From NCBI RefSeq assembly GCF_004307995.1, contig NZ_SIRE01000001.1, forward strand, positions 1 through 64,000: 64,000 bases of DNA, written 5' to 3'. Source of the DNA: Paenibacillus thalictri. GTDB lineage: Bacteria > Bacillota > Bacilli > Paenibacillales > NBRC-103111. Below, piece by piece: positions 54,719 through 63,387 of the stretch; position 1 is the stretch's first letter; the number at the start of each line of letters is the position of its first letter. A program made the position numbers and the translations under genes. The notes under the pieces were generated by a model. It was not told the DNA's origin. It was given only the letters and a program-made list of their open reading frames with translations, and ran no database searches.

Positions 54719-56359
54719 TTATTTTTTCGCTTTGTCGTATTCCGCTTGGTACATCGCTTGAAGTTCCTTCAAGCCGATTTTTTCCAGCTGCTTGGTGTAT
54801 TCGCCCCATTTGTCAAACGTCATCGTGCCGAGAATAAACTTGGCGCGCACTTCCTTGACATAGGTTTCCAGGTCGCTTGTAATTTGGTTGGCCCGCTCCT
54901 GCTTCTCCGGCGGCAGCATCGGCGCGCTGTAGGAAACTTTCGGCAGGTACGCTTTCACTTTATCGATATACGTCGGCATCGGTGTGCCTTCCATCGTTGG
55001 ACGCAGCTGCTTCTCGCCAAACAAACCTACCGCCTGGTCCCCGGGGAAATAAGTCCATTTCTGTCCAAGCTCGCGCTCAAGCCCATTCGGGGAATTCAAA
55101 AGTTCCGGTTTGAACGCCAAGCTGCCGTCCGGCTTCTTCTCGTACGATTCGCCTTCCTTGCCTAAATAAATTAGCGTAGCTCCTTCATCGCTGTAGAAAT
55201 AGTCGGCCCAACGGACGCTGGCTTCGATATTTTTATTCGCCTTAGTGATCAGGAAAGCCGGAGAATTCGCCCGCGGATTGTAGAAGTTCCAGAGCTGATC
55301 CCCCTTCGGTCCTTTGATCGGCTCGATGGCATCGAATTGATCGGCGTATTTGCCGGCGTTGCGCGGCTGGTACAAAGCGGTGAAGCCAATGCGGTTATCC
55401 GCCAGCTTGCCGAAATAAATCTGGTCTGTCTGCGTGAAAATTTCCGGGTCGATCAGCTTCTGGTCGTACAGCTGCTTCAAAAACTGCAATGTTTCCTTAT
55501 ATCTGTCGTCATCCAGCCAAATGTTCACCTTGCCGTTCTCCAGATTGGCCGCAAACAGGTTGCCGTATCCGTATTGATATTCCAGCCCAAACATGTTCGC
55601 TACGGTGCGGGTCACAAAGTCAATCGTATGCGCGGAAAGCGGGATTTCATCGGCTTTGCCGTTGCCGTTCGGATCCTTGTCGCGGAACGCAATCAGCACC
55701 TTAAGCAGCTCATCCGACGTTTTTGGCGGCTGCATGCCGACCTTCTCCAGCCATTTCATGTTGATTAGCGGATAACGTCCGACGTTGGACGGCAAGTAAT
55801 CTTTGACGTTCGGCAGGAAATAAATATGCCCGTCCGGCGAAGTAATCGCTTGCTTGACGTCCGGGTATTTGTCGAGCATCGCTTTGACATTCGGCGCATA
55901 TTTGTCGATATACGGCTCCAGCGGCACAAACAAACCTTGGGAGGAAAACTTCTGAATTTGCGATACGCCCAGATCGTTCTTAAGAATAATATCCGGCAGA
56001 TCACCTGTGGAAAGCAGCAGATTCAGCCGCTCCTTCGAAGCGTTGTTGGCCAAGCTTGGCGTGTCCCAATTGAGATGGATATTGGTTTTCTCCTCCATCG
56101 TTTTCCATAAATACATGTCGTTATAGTTGCCCAACTGCGGGTCCTGCCTGGAAAACGCCTTGAGCTCAATCTTGTTCTTCACAATCGGGAATCCCGTATT
56201 CGCTACTCCGCTTTTGTCTTCGCCTGCCGCAGGCGCCGTATTACCGTTATTGCCGGCCGCACCGCTGCCTGCGTTTCCCCCGTCGCTGCTGCAGCCTGCC
56301 AGTTGAAAAGCCAAAGAAGCGGATAACGCAAGCAAAGCGTGTTTTTTCCAAGTGTTCAT
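54719..56359 (-). CDS. Extracellular sugar-binding lipoprotein
   Basis: A 546-residue solute-binding lipoprotein of the LplA-like class. The lipobox LAGC places the lipidated Cys at residue 23, followed by a Gly/Ser/Asn-rich linker of about 30 residues. GGAGGGG lies 6 nt before the ATG. Third gene of the operon, after its two permeases and before two sulfatases. A stem-loop after its stop may give it higher expression than the sulfatases. Ligand inferred to be a sulfated oligosaccharide. Confidence 0.9.
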   Translation of the reverse strand: MNTWKKHALLALSASLAFQLAGCSSDGGNAGSGAAGNNGNTAPAAGEDKSGVANTGFPIVKNKIELKAFSRQDPQLGNYNDMYLWKTMEEKTNIHLNWDTPSLANNASKERLNLLLSTGDLPDIILKNDLGVSQIQKFSSQGLFVPLEPYIDKYAPNVKAMLDKYPDVKQAITSPDGHIYFLPNVKDYLPSNVGRYPLINMKWLEKVGMQPPKTSDELLKVLIAFRDKDPNGNGKADEIPLSAHTIDFVTRTVANMFGLEYQYGYGNLFAANLENGKVNIWLDDDRYKETLQFLKQLYDQKLIDPEIFTQTDQIYFGKLADNRIGFTALYQPRNAGKYADQFDAIEPIKGPKGDQLWNFYNPRANSPAFLITKANKNIEASVRWADYFYSDEGATLIYLGKEGESYEKKPDGSLAFKPELLNSPNGLERELGQKWTYFPGDQAVGLFGEKQLRPTMEGTPMPTYIDKVKAYLPKVSYSAPMLPPEKQERANQITSDLETYVKEVRAKFILGTMTFDKWGEYTKQLEKIGLKELQAMYQAEYDKAKK

Positions 56360-56436
56360 CTAGAACCCCTCCATATTTGTATATTTGCACAATTGTATCA
56401 TTCACAGCCGCAGAGGAGCAGCCGGTTATGCCTTCC

Positions 56437-57330
56437 TTACCCTTTGACAGCGCCAATCATAACGCCTTGCACGAAAAACTTCTGGATAAACGGGTACAAA
56501 ATCAGCATCGGCAAACTGGCCAAAATAATGCTCGCGTATTTGATCGACTCCGCCTGCATCATCCGCTGGGTCGCGTTCGGGTCGGTGCCCGTCATATCCT
56601 GGGCGGAAGACTGAATGATGATTTCCCGCAGCACAAGCGGCAGCGTTTGCAGTTTTTTGTCGGATAAATAGATCATTGCATTGAAATACGAATTCCAGTT
56701 CTCCACGCTGTAGAACAGAAACATCACCGCCAGAATCGGCGTAGACAACGGAAGCACGACGCTGAATAAAATTCGCGTATTGCTTGCCCCGTCCATGTGG
56801 GAAGCTTCATAGAGCTCCCCGGGAATGCTGCTCTGAAAAAACGTCCTCATCACGATCAGATTGTACGTATTGAGAGCGGTTGGCAGCACGACCGCCCACA
56901 TGCTGTTGTCGATATGCAGCGCTTTCACTATTAAATACTGCGGAATCAATCCGCCGGAGAAAAACATCGTAAATACGGCAATCAGCATCAGCGGCCCGCG
57001 GCCCTTCAGATCGGACCGGGATAACGGATATGCGGCCAAAACCGTCATCGTCAAATTAATCGCAACCGCGACAAGCGTATACACAATGGAATTGCGGTAA
57101 CCGGTCCAGATGCGGGCATTCTCGAACACATTCGTATAGCCCTCCAGATTCCAGCCTTTGGGCAGCAGCCATATCTCTCCGTTCAGCACTTTGGTCGGAT
57201 CGCTGAACGATGCGACGATGCAATACCAGATCGGATAAAGCACGATGACCGTCAATAAGGAGAGCAGCACCACCAGCACCACGTTAAATGCTTTATCGGA
57301 GGGGGTTTCAAATCGGTTTAACGCAGACAT
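56437..57330 (-). CDS. ABC sugar permease, YtcP type
   Basis: A 297-residue CUT1 permease. The EAA loop reads EASHMDGASNTRIL, and the C-terminus is QGVMIGAVKG. The open frame extends 150 nt into the preceding permease gene, but the ATG at 57330 with TAGGAG 7 nt upstream is clearly better and lies 10 nt after that gene's stop. Confidence 0.9.
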   Translation of the reverse strand: MSALNRFETPSDKAFNVVLVVLLSLLTVIVLYPIWYCIVASFSDPTKVLNGEIWLLPKGWNLEGYTNVFENARIWTGYRNSIVYTLVAVAINLTMTVLAAYPLSRSDLKGRGPLMLIAVFTMFFSGGLIPQYLIVKALHIDNSMWAVVLPTALNTYNLIVMRTFFQSSIPGELYEASHMDGASNTRILFSVVLPLSTPILAVMFLFYSVENWNSYFNAMIYLSDKKLQTLPLVLREIIIQSSAQDMTGTDPNATQRMMQAESIKYASIILASLPMLILYPFIQKFFVQGVMIGAVKG

Positions 57331-57340
57331 GGTTTCACTC

Positions 57341-58309
57341 CTACCATAAGCTTGATGAGCTGACTCGGCGTGCCAAATAGTTGGCGAGCAGCAAAACGAT
57401 AAAGTTACACACGGAGTTGAACAAGCCGACGGCCGCCGCAAAGCTGAATGAACTCTCCAGCAAGCCGGTGCGGTATACATAGGTGGAAATAACGTCGGAG
57501 GCCGATAATGTGGCGTTGTTTTGCATCAGCAATATTTTTTCAAAACCGACGTTAAGCAATTGCCCGACCCGCAAAATAAGCAGCACGATAATCGTTGGCA
57601 TAATGCCCGGCAGCGATACGTTAAACAGCCGCTTCAGCTTGCTGGCCCCGTCGATGGCCGCGGCTTCGTACAGCTCGGGATTAATCCCTGCAAGCGCCGC
57701 CAAATAAATGATCGCATTCCAGCCCATATTCTCCCATACATTGCTCAGCACAAACAACGTTTTGAAATAACCCGGCTCGATCATAAAATTGATCGGGTCG
57801 TGCCCAAACCAGCCGACGATGGTGTTGAATATGCCCCCTTTCACCGAAGTGAAGGTGAGCATTACGCCGACAACAACTACAACCGACAGAAAATGCGGCA
57901 AATACGTGGCATTTTGCACAAGCTTTTTAAAAGCGGCGTTTTTCACTTCATTTAGCATCAACGCCAGCACGATTGGCGCAAAAAATCCGACTGCCAAGCT
58001 GTACAAGCTGATGCCCAGCGTATTTCCGATGATCCGCCAAAAGTTGTAATAATGGAAGAAACGATCAAAATGAACAAAACCGGCCCATGGGCTTCCGTTG
58101 ATCCCTTTCAGGGGCAGGAAGTTTTTGAAAGCAATTTGCAGCCCGTACATCGGCAAATAGTGGAAAATAATGTAGTACGCAAGCGGCAGCAATAACATAA
58201 GGTACAACTCGTAATTCCGCGTATAAGCGATCCATTTTTTACGGGACGACTGTCTGCGGACTACCGCCTGCTTCCCGTTGACAGACGCATTTGCAGCATG
58301 AGGGGGCAT
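57341..58309 (-). CDS. ABC sugar permease, LplB type
   Basis: A 322-residue CUT1 permease and first gene of the 58.3-51.6 kb operon. Membrane segments begin at ELYLMLLLPLAYYIIFHYLP. The EAA loop reads EAAAIDGASKLKRL. The ATG at 58309 follows GAGGAAGAAGG. An in-frame TTG at 58336 (LENGREEEG) is an alternative; the same codons are found, fused to an unrelated short frame, in the duplicated leader at 60159. The upstream 200 bp carry the shared regulatory cassette. Confidence 0.9.
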   Translation of the reverse strand: MPPHAANASVNGKQAVVRRQSSRKKWIAYTRNYELYLMLLLPLAYYIIFHYLPMYGLQIAFKNFLPLKGINGSPWAGFVHFDRFFHYYNFWRIIGNTLGISLYSLAVGFFAPIVLALMLNEVKNAAFKKLVQNATYLPHFLSVVVVVGVMLTFTSVKGGIFNTIVGWFGHDPINFMIEPGYFKTLFVLSNVWENMGWNAIIYLAALAGINPELYEAAAIDGASKLKRLFNVSLPGIMPTIIVLLILRVGQLLNVGFEKILLMQNNATLSASDVISTYVYRTGLLESSFSFAAAVGLFNSVCNFIVLLLANYLARRVSSSSLW

Positions 58310-58322
58310 ACCTTCTTCCTCT

Positions 58323-58531
58323 CTTCCGTTCTCCAATGAAGTTTGTGGTGGTGCTTGGGCTTACCATACTACCTGCTCAGCTATAACGTAAATATGTGAC
58401 TTCAATTCGCACTTGGTGATTCTGGTTTCTGCGAATTTTTCATTTTTTTCGCTGCTGCGGCGTGATTTTCGTAATGTGTCAAATCAATTTGCAATTGGTT
58501 AATCTGCTTTTCCCGGCTTTTTCCCGCTGTC
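58323..58531 (-). promoter_or_regulatory. Regulatory cassette A
   Basis: A ~205-bp block almost identical to 60146-60351. It holds two ~36-bp direct repeats, at 58389-58425 and 58471-58506 (shared core CAATT.GCA.TTGGT, 80 bp apart). The putative -10 TAGTAT (58366-58371) and weak -35 TATTTA (58389-58394) are 17 bp apart on the minus strand. The first repeat overlaps the -35, as expected for an AraC-activated promoter. Confidence 0.7.
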
Positions 58532-58573
58532 CCGGTTCGTTGTTTGTCAGATTTCATCCAACTATGACGACAT

Positions 58574-60070
58574 TTAAGCCATCAGCCTTTGCTCCAGCAG
58601 CTCCGCCAAAAACGGACTGCTGTTCTTCAGCTCTTCATACAGCAGGCGGCGCATCCGCTGGAGCTGCCCGGCATGCTCCGGCTTTCCAGCCGCGTTCCCG
58701 TTCTCGTACGGGTCCGCCTTCATATCGTACAGCTCCTCTATATCCCGGTAACGGAAAATGTATTTCCAATCATCCGTCCGAATCGACAGATTAACGCTGT
58801 CCGTATCGGGATTAAAGCCGGTGAGCGGCGTATATTCGCCTTTGCCGTTTTCCTCCCCGTTCCACTTGAACGTCTCGGCCGTCACGTAATCGCGGTGTCT
58901 GGCGGCTTGACCCTGTACAACGCCGGCGAAAGAACGGCCGTCGATGTCCCCCGTTTGTATCGATACACCGGCGAGATCGGCAAGCGTCGGGATCAGGTCG
59001 TTTAACTGCACAAGCGCTTCCGAGCTGCTTCCCGCAGCGCCGGCTCCGGCGATAATGAGCGGCACGCGCAGCGCTTCGTCGTAGTGGAGATAAAAACCTT
59101 TTTCCACGAGGCCATGAGCCCCCATCATATCGCCGTGATCGGATACAAATACAACGATCGTATTTTCGTAAAGGTCGTTTTGCTTCAAATAATCGGTAAT
59201 CACGCCAACCTGATCGTCGATCAGAGTGCAAAAGCCCAAATAATGGGCGATAAACCGTCTCCACTCGCTTTCGTCGCAATGCTCCAAATGTTTGTAATAC
59301 CTCGACTCCAACACTTCCCCCGGCTTTCCGTCCGTGCCCTTCAGGAAATTCGGCGGCAGCACGATATCTTCAGGATTAATCAGCGTATCGTAAGGCGCCG
59401 GCACGACCATCGGAAAATGCGGCGCATTATACGAGCAGACGGCGAAGAAAGGCCGGTCCTGCTCGCGGCGCTCCATCGACGCCAGGAACTGCCGGGTCTG
59501 CCACACCTCAAGATAATGCTCCAAAGCGATTTCTGCCCTTCCGCACGGCGCTTTCCCCGGCTGCTTCAGCAGTTCCGCATCGGCGGCAGTCAAATTCTCG
59601 ATGTTGTCCGGAAGCAGCGAATACCCTTGCGATTCGGCATATTCGCGGTACTCCAGAATGAATCTCCCGCGGTCAATGCCTTTTGGCTTGGCCGGTATAG
59701 CAGCCAGATCGGAGAAACCGAACCGGGCAGGCGTCGTACCGGGAACATGCCATTTGCCCGTATACATCGTATGGTACCCCGCGTCCCGGAACCGGTTCAC
59801 CAAACCGCCGTCCGCGATTTCCGACCTTATATGCCGCCAATTGCCCATCACATGATGGTCGTGCGGCATTCTTCCGCTCCATAGGCTGGTCCGCGCGGGA
59901 CAACATAAAGGGTATGGCGTGTAACATTTATCCAGCGAAATGCCGTCCTTGGCAAGCGCGTCCAGATGGGGCGTAATCGCTGAGGTGTTTCCGTGGAAAC
60001 GAAGCGTGTCCCAACTTTGCTCGTCGCTCATAATGACAACGATATTCGGTTGGTTTGGTTTGACTGCCAT
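58574..60070 (-). CDS. Sulfatase (Cys-type, cytoplasmic)
   Basis: A 498-residue sulfatase. IMSDEQSWDTLRFHGN carries the first metal ligands (Asp16). The formylglycine motif CCPARTSLWSG starts at Cys56 with Arg60; the neighbouring Cys57 occupies the variable position. YTGKWHVPGT and SDHGDMMGAHGLVEKG are the remaining active-site segments. No signal peptide. AAAGGGG lies 11 nt before the ATG. It appears monocistronic, with its own copy of the regulatory cassette, so it is co-regulated with, but separate from, the transporter operon. Confidence 0.9.
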   Translation of the reverse strand: MAVKPNQPNIVVIMSDEQSWDTLRFHGNTSAITPHLDALAKDGISLDKCYTPYPLCCPARTSLWSGRMPHDHHVMGNWRHIRSEIADGGLVNRFRDAGYHTMYTGKWHVPGTTPARFGFSDLAAIPAKPKGIDRGRFILEYREYAESQGYSLLPDNIENLTAADAELLKQPGKAPCGRAEIALEHYLEVWQTRQFLASMERREQDRPFFAVCSYNAPHFPMVVPAPYDTLINPEDIVLPPNFLKGTDGKPGEVLESRYYKHLEHCDESEWRRFIAHYLGFCTLIDDQVGVITDYLKQNDLYENTIVVFVSDHGDMMGAHGLVEKGFYLHYDEALRVPLIIAGAGAAGSSSEALVQLNDLIPTLADLAGVSIQTGDIDGRSFAGVVQGQAARHRDYVTAETFKWNGEENGKGEYTPLTGFNPDTDSVNLSIRTDDWKYIFRYRDIEELYDMKADPYENGNAAGKPEHAGQLQRMRRLLYEELKNSSPFLAELLEQRLMA

Positions 60071-60072
60071 GG

Positions 60073-60159
60073 CTATAAAATCCCCTTTCTCAAGCTGCGA
60101 ACGGTAATTAACACGCTGCTCAACACGAGCTCCGGCGCTTCCTTGCTTCCGTTCTCCAT
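60073..60159 (-). pseudogene. Upstream frame with copied permease start
   Basis: ATG at 60159 opens a 28-codon frame (MENGSKEAPELV...) ending TAG 2 nt before the sulfatase start codon. Its first four codons match the leader codons of the permease at 58336 (LENGREEEG), and the match continues in the upstream promoter. No Shine-Dalgarno is visible. It looks like a leftover from duplication of the transporter promoter. Confidence 0.45.
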
Positions 60160-60351
60160 GAAGTTTGTAATGGTGCTTGGGCTAACCATACTACCTGCTC
60201 ATCTATACCGTAAATATGTGACTTGAATTCGGACTTGGCGATTCTGGTTTCCGCGTATTTTTTTGTTTTTTACGCTGCTGCAGCGCGGTTTTCGTAATGT
60301 GTCAAATCAATTTGCAATTGGCTAATCTGCTTTCCCCGGCTTTTATCCGGC
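60146..60351 (-). promoter_or_regulatory. Regulatory cassette B
   Basis: Near-copy of cassette A. The direct repeats are at 60211-60247 and 60293-60329, 81 bp apart. The putative -10 TAGTAT (60188-60193) and -35 TATTTA (60211-60216) are spaced 17 bp. It drives the lone sulfatase. Confidence 0.7.
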
Positions 60352-60370
60352 TGTTACCACCTGAAATAGA

Positions 60371-60410
60371 GGAGAAGAGGACGACTTGCGTCGCCCTCTC
60401 CGGCTTTTTT
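60371..60410. terminator. Terminator-like hairpin after the GH51-like gene
   Basis: GGAGAAGAGGACGAC (60371-60385) pairs with GTCGCCCTCTCC (60390-60401) with mismatches. A T6 run follows on the plus strand. The minus-strand tail is weaker, but the position ~80 nt past the GH51-like stop fits termination there. Confidence 0.6.
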
Positions 60411-60479
60411 CGGAATGTTGATCGGCTGCTACACCGCTTGCGAACTGCAGGACATTTAAGACCGTTGTTACTTACGGGC

Positions 60480-62948
60480 TTACGGCAAAGCGTTAACAAA
60501 CAAATCGTCCACATAAAAACTTCCGTTTGCTGTCGTCACCTGGAAGCTCACATCGGTCAAAGCGCTGATGCCTGCGTTGTTGTAACCTTTCTCGACCACT
60601 TTTTCACCGTTGATGAACAAGCTGTAGGTCTTGGTATCCTGGTTAAGCAGCAGTTCCAAATTGTACCACGTGCCGGCATCGTAAATGTATCTGGTTTTGG
60701 TATTGTTCATGATTTTCCCGCTGACGTCAAAATTGGCATCCGCCGCAATCGTACCGCCTCCAAGCACCAACATACGCAGCCGGGAATTGGTTTGCGCCGC
60801 CTTGACCTTCGCTTTGACGCTCACAATGCCGGTCAGCGAGCCGAAATTGCGCGTGGCCGTCACGTCCGTGCCGCTTCGCTGCAGCAACATGACCCCTTTG
60901 GAAGCATCTGCGGGATCCTTCTGAATTGTAGCGCTTCCGGCTGGCGCGGCCGTGAAGCCGAGGGGCACGCCGCCAACGGCCGCTTCGAAATCGTTTTTGA
61001 TCTTTTGCACCCATGTGTTGGCCGGAGTACCGCTTAATTTAATGGAAGTAGCGGAATGCGCAGGGAACGTGTAGTCGAAGGTCGAACCGCCTGCGCCCAG
61101 CGATGGCGTCGTTGTCGAGATCGATACGTCACCCGGATGAGCCGGCGAATTAAACGAAGTGTAGCTGGCCCCGTTTAAGGTGCGGACTGTCGCGCTGCCC
61201 GATATCGTATACCCTTTCAGATTCACCGTTGTCGCCACATCGTTTGCCGACGACCGGTTCACAACAACGAGATATACGTTGTTGGCGGCATCCTTGGTCG
61301 CAAGCGCAACCAACGCCGGATACGAGGCGGTGTGCGTTTCGGTCGGATTGCCCGCAATCCACGAGCTGACCAATGTGGTGCCGACCCCGTTGCCCATCAG
61401 GTTGTAAGCTTTGCCCATGCTGGACTCTACAAAACTCGTCATGTCCGGATAAGCGGGAGCAAACAAGCTGTTGTACACTTTGCCCGCTCCAGGCAATGCC
61501 GGTCCGCCGCCAAACGAATAAGCGACCATTCCTTGGTGAATGTTGATCGGCCATCCGTAGTTGATCGCGCCAACCATCGATGTCGCAAAGGTCAAACCGC
61601 GGCTTAAAATGCGGGCTCCATCGTCGCCCATCGGCGTCGTAAACGAGATGTTGCCGTATTCGGTCACCGGCACAATCGTATCGTTGCGCAGCGATCTGTC
61701 GCGAATGTTGCTTTTGTACGTTTCCAGATGGCTGACATGGTCGTCGCCTTCGGTGATAAAGCTGTCGTGCAGTTGTTGAAGCGTCGACATCGAGCTTGTC
61801 GAATCGTAATCATGAATGACGTAGCCGTCCGCTTTATTGCGGGGAACGTACGTATAGATCGAATCGAAATTGCTGTATATTTTGATCGTCGGGTCCACGG
61901 CCTTCATTGCATCGTAATACGCTTGGAACCCTTCATGCGTGTGCTGGTAGTCGATCGTAATCGCGGCATTGTTTGCCGGTATTGCCCCGTGTGTGCCGTT
62001 GCCGAACACCATTTCTCCGGTGGCATCGTCAAATTGATATACGTTGGCCCCGCTGGCCGCGGTCCCGATATTGGCGACCTCAGTCCAGACCGTTCCGTTC
62101 ACCTTCAGCGTCTGCGAGTTGGCGACCACCGGTGCAAACCGCGTGTAAAATTTTTGCGACGCCGTGCCGTCGCTTGTATTGTCGCTCCATGTGCCATATT
62201 TCCGCGCCCCGGATTGATTGACGGTATCCCCCAGCGCATATTTCTCAGCCGGAGTTTTGTCCGCGCCGCTGACCGAGGTGCCGTTCATCCAATACCTTTG
62301 ATTGGAAGAAGCCATTTCATTGCCGATTTCAAAATGCTTGACATTATAAGGCGAGGGATGCCCATTGGCTGCTCTGACCGCCGCCCAGTCCGTTCCCCCG
62401 TTCGGGTTGCTGCCGTTATTCGGCGCATTTAAATATTCGACCAAATCGGCGGCGGAAGCTGCGGTCTCGACGGCTTCGCCTACCATATAAATCGTCTCTG
62501 CGCCGACCTCTTCATGGAACTTCAAGCCTTCATCCAACCCGTAATAAGGAAATACGCTTGTAAAATCGCTGCCCAGCACTTCATTTTTCCGGCCCGCCAC
62601 CGGCCCGATGGAATCCTTCCATTTAAACAGATTTGCGATTGTGCCTGCGGGATAACGCAACATGCCGTATTTGGCATTTTGCACCTTCGTTTTAAAATCG
62701 CTGTACACGGCCATCGTCGCATCGTCAAACATGCCGTTCCCGTCGTTGGAGTACCTTTCATTGGCGCCGATCGTTCCTTTGCTTACCTGGCCGCGATCCG
62801 TAAACGGATCGACCACAATCTGCACCGGGTTCACCGCATGAGCGGGACTGGCCGGAAAGGAACTGACCGCTGCGAAAACAAGACTCATACACAGATAAGG
62901 CGCCACTTTAGAAAACTTTGTTTTTGAGCGTAAACATGTTGTCTGCAT
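60480..62948 (-). CDS. Exported GH51-like alpha-L-arabinofuranosidase
   Basis: An 822-residue secreted enzyme. A signal peptide ends near ASPAHA at about residue 38. The catalytic barrel resembles GH51: LRYPAGTIANLFKWKDSIGP, acid/base Glu211 (FEIGNEM) and putative nucleophile Glu430 (PVTEYGN). The ~220-residue gap between them is longer than usual because of a beta-rich insert (around residues 225-325, LKVNGTVWTEVANIG). The C-terminal ~170 residues look like a LamG-type beta-sandwich (YNLELLLNQDTKTYSLFING). The ATG at 62948 has GGAGG 10 nt upstream; a nearby TTG is possible. It is the only clearly secreted enzyme here, so it may trim side chains outside the cell. GH family is inferred from motifs. 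Confidence 0.7.
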   Translation of the reverse strand: MQTTCLRSKTKFSKVAPYLCMSLVFAAVSSFPASPAHAVNPVQIVVDPFTDRGQVSKGTIGANERYSNDGNGMFDDATMAVYSDFKTKVQNAKYGMLRYPAGTIANLFKWKDSIGPVAGRKNEVLGSDFTSVFPYYGLDEGLKFHEEVGAETIYMVGEAVETAASAADLVEYLNAPNNGSNPNGGTDWAAVRAANGHPSPYNVKHFEIGNEMASSNQRYWMNGTSVSGADKTPAEKYALGDTVNQSGARKYGTWSDNTSDGTASQKFYTRFAPVVANSQTLKVNGTVWTEVANIGTAASGANVYQFDDATGEMVFGNGTHGAIPANNAAITIDYQHTHEGFQAYYDAMKAVDPTIKIYSNFDSIYTYVPRNKADGYVIHDYDSTSSMSTLQQLHDSFITEGDDHVSHLETYKSNIRDRSLRNDTIVPVTEYGNISFTTPMGDDGARILSRGLTFATSMVGAINYGWPINIHQGMVAYSFGGGPALPGAGKVYNSLFAPAYPDMTSFVESSMGKAYNLMGNGVGTTLVSSWIAGNPTETHTASYPALVALATKDAANNVYLVVVNRSSANDVATTVNLKGYTISGSATVRTLNGASYTSFNSPAHPGDVSISTTTPSLGAGGSTFDYTFPAHSATSIKLSGTPANTWVQKIKNDFEAAVGGVPLGFTAAPAGSATIQKDPADASKGVMLLQRSGTDVTATRNFGSLTGIVSVKAKVKAAQTNSRLRMLVLGGGTIAADANFDVSGKIMNNTKTRYIYDAGTWYNLELLLNQDTKTYSLFINGEKVVEKGYNNAGISALTDVSFQVTTANGSFYVDDLFVNALP

Positions 62949-62981
62949 CAACCATGTACCTCCTTCAACAATTTCGTCTTC

Positions 62982-63030
62982 CATCGCGCGAACTTAGGGC
63001 GCGCGTCCCCGCGTCGCATGGCGCTGATCC
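62982..63030 (-). repeat. Dispersed GC hairpin repeat, copy 3 (diverged)
   Basis: CGCGCG (62985-62990) pairs with CGCGCG (63000-63005) around a 9-nt loop. GCGCCATGCGACGC on the minus strand matches the flank of the copy near 54620. It lies just upstream of the GH51-like start. Confidence 0.4.
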
Positions 63031-63116
63031 CCACGCGGCTTGTTATTCATCTGCTGCCTTGGTGTCGTCACTTGTGTCCGTCTTGTACTCACATTAGCAT
63101 CGGCCGAATTCACGGG

Positions 63117-63236
63117 TAAATATGTGAATTCAGTCCGGGCTTGGTCATATTGATTTGGCAGCGATTCGTCCATTCCCGCCCGGCAAACCGCTGATTTCGC
63201 GAATATGTAAGATAAACATGCAATTGGTATTTTTGG
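63117..63236 (-). promoter_or_regulatory. Regulatory cassette C (diverged)
   Basis: GTAAATATGTGAATTC...CTTGGTCAT (63117-63155) and GAATATGTAAG...GCAATTGGTA (63201-63236) correspond to the two direct repeats of cassettes A and B, here 83 bp apart. They lie 170-290 bp upstream of the GH51-like start. Confidence 0.55.
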
Positions 63237-63271
63237 TTTATTTGGATTTTTAAGATAGATCTGTATAAAGC

Positions 63272-63298
63272 AAAAAGAGCGGTTTTAATCACCGCTCT
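63272..63298 (-). terminator. Terminator of the GH95-like gene
   Basis: AGAGCGGT (63276-63283) pairs with ACCGCTCT (63291-63298). The minus-strand tail is TTTTTG. It lies ~90 nt past the stop codon. Confidence 0.85.
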
Positions 63299-63387
63299 CT
63301 GCCAATCATATTCTTATGTTAAAATAAACGGGGCGGTCATATTGTTTATATTTTCGGGATATTTGGTCTAATCTTCGGTTGTGCCGC

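Larger units (their letters stand above)
60071..60370. other. Leader and promoter region of the lone sulfatase
   Basis: Contains regulatory cassette B and a 28-codon upstream frame fused to copied permease codons. No other gene is supported. Confidence 0.6.
62949..63271. other. Promoter region of the GH51-like gene
   Basis: Contains a third GC hairpin repeat (62982-63030) and regulatory cassette C (63117-63236). No gene is supported. Confidence 0.6.
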
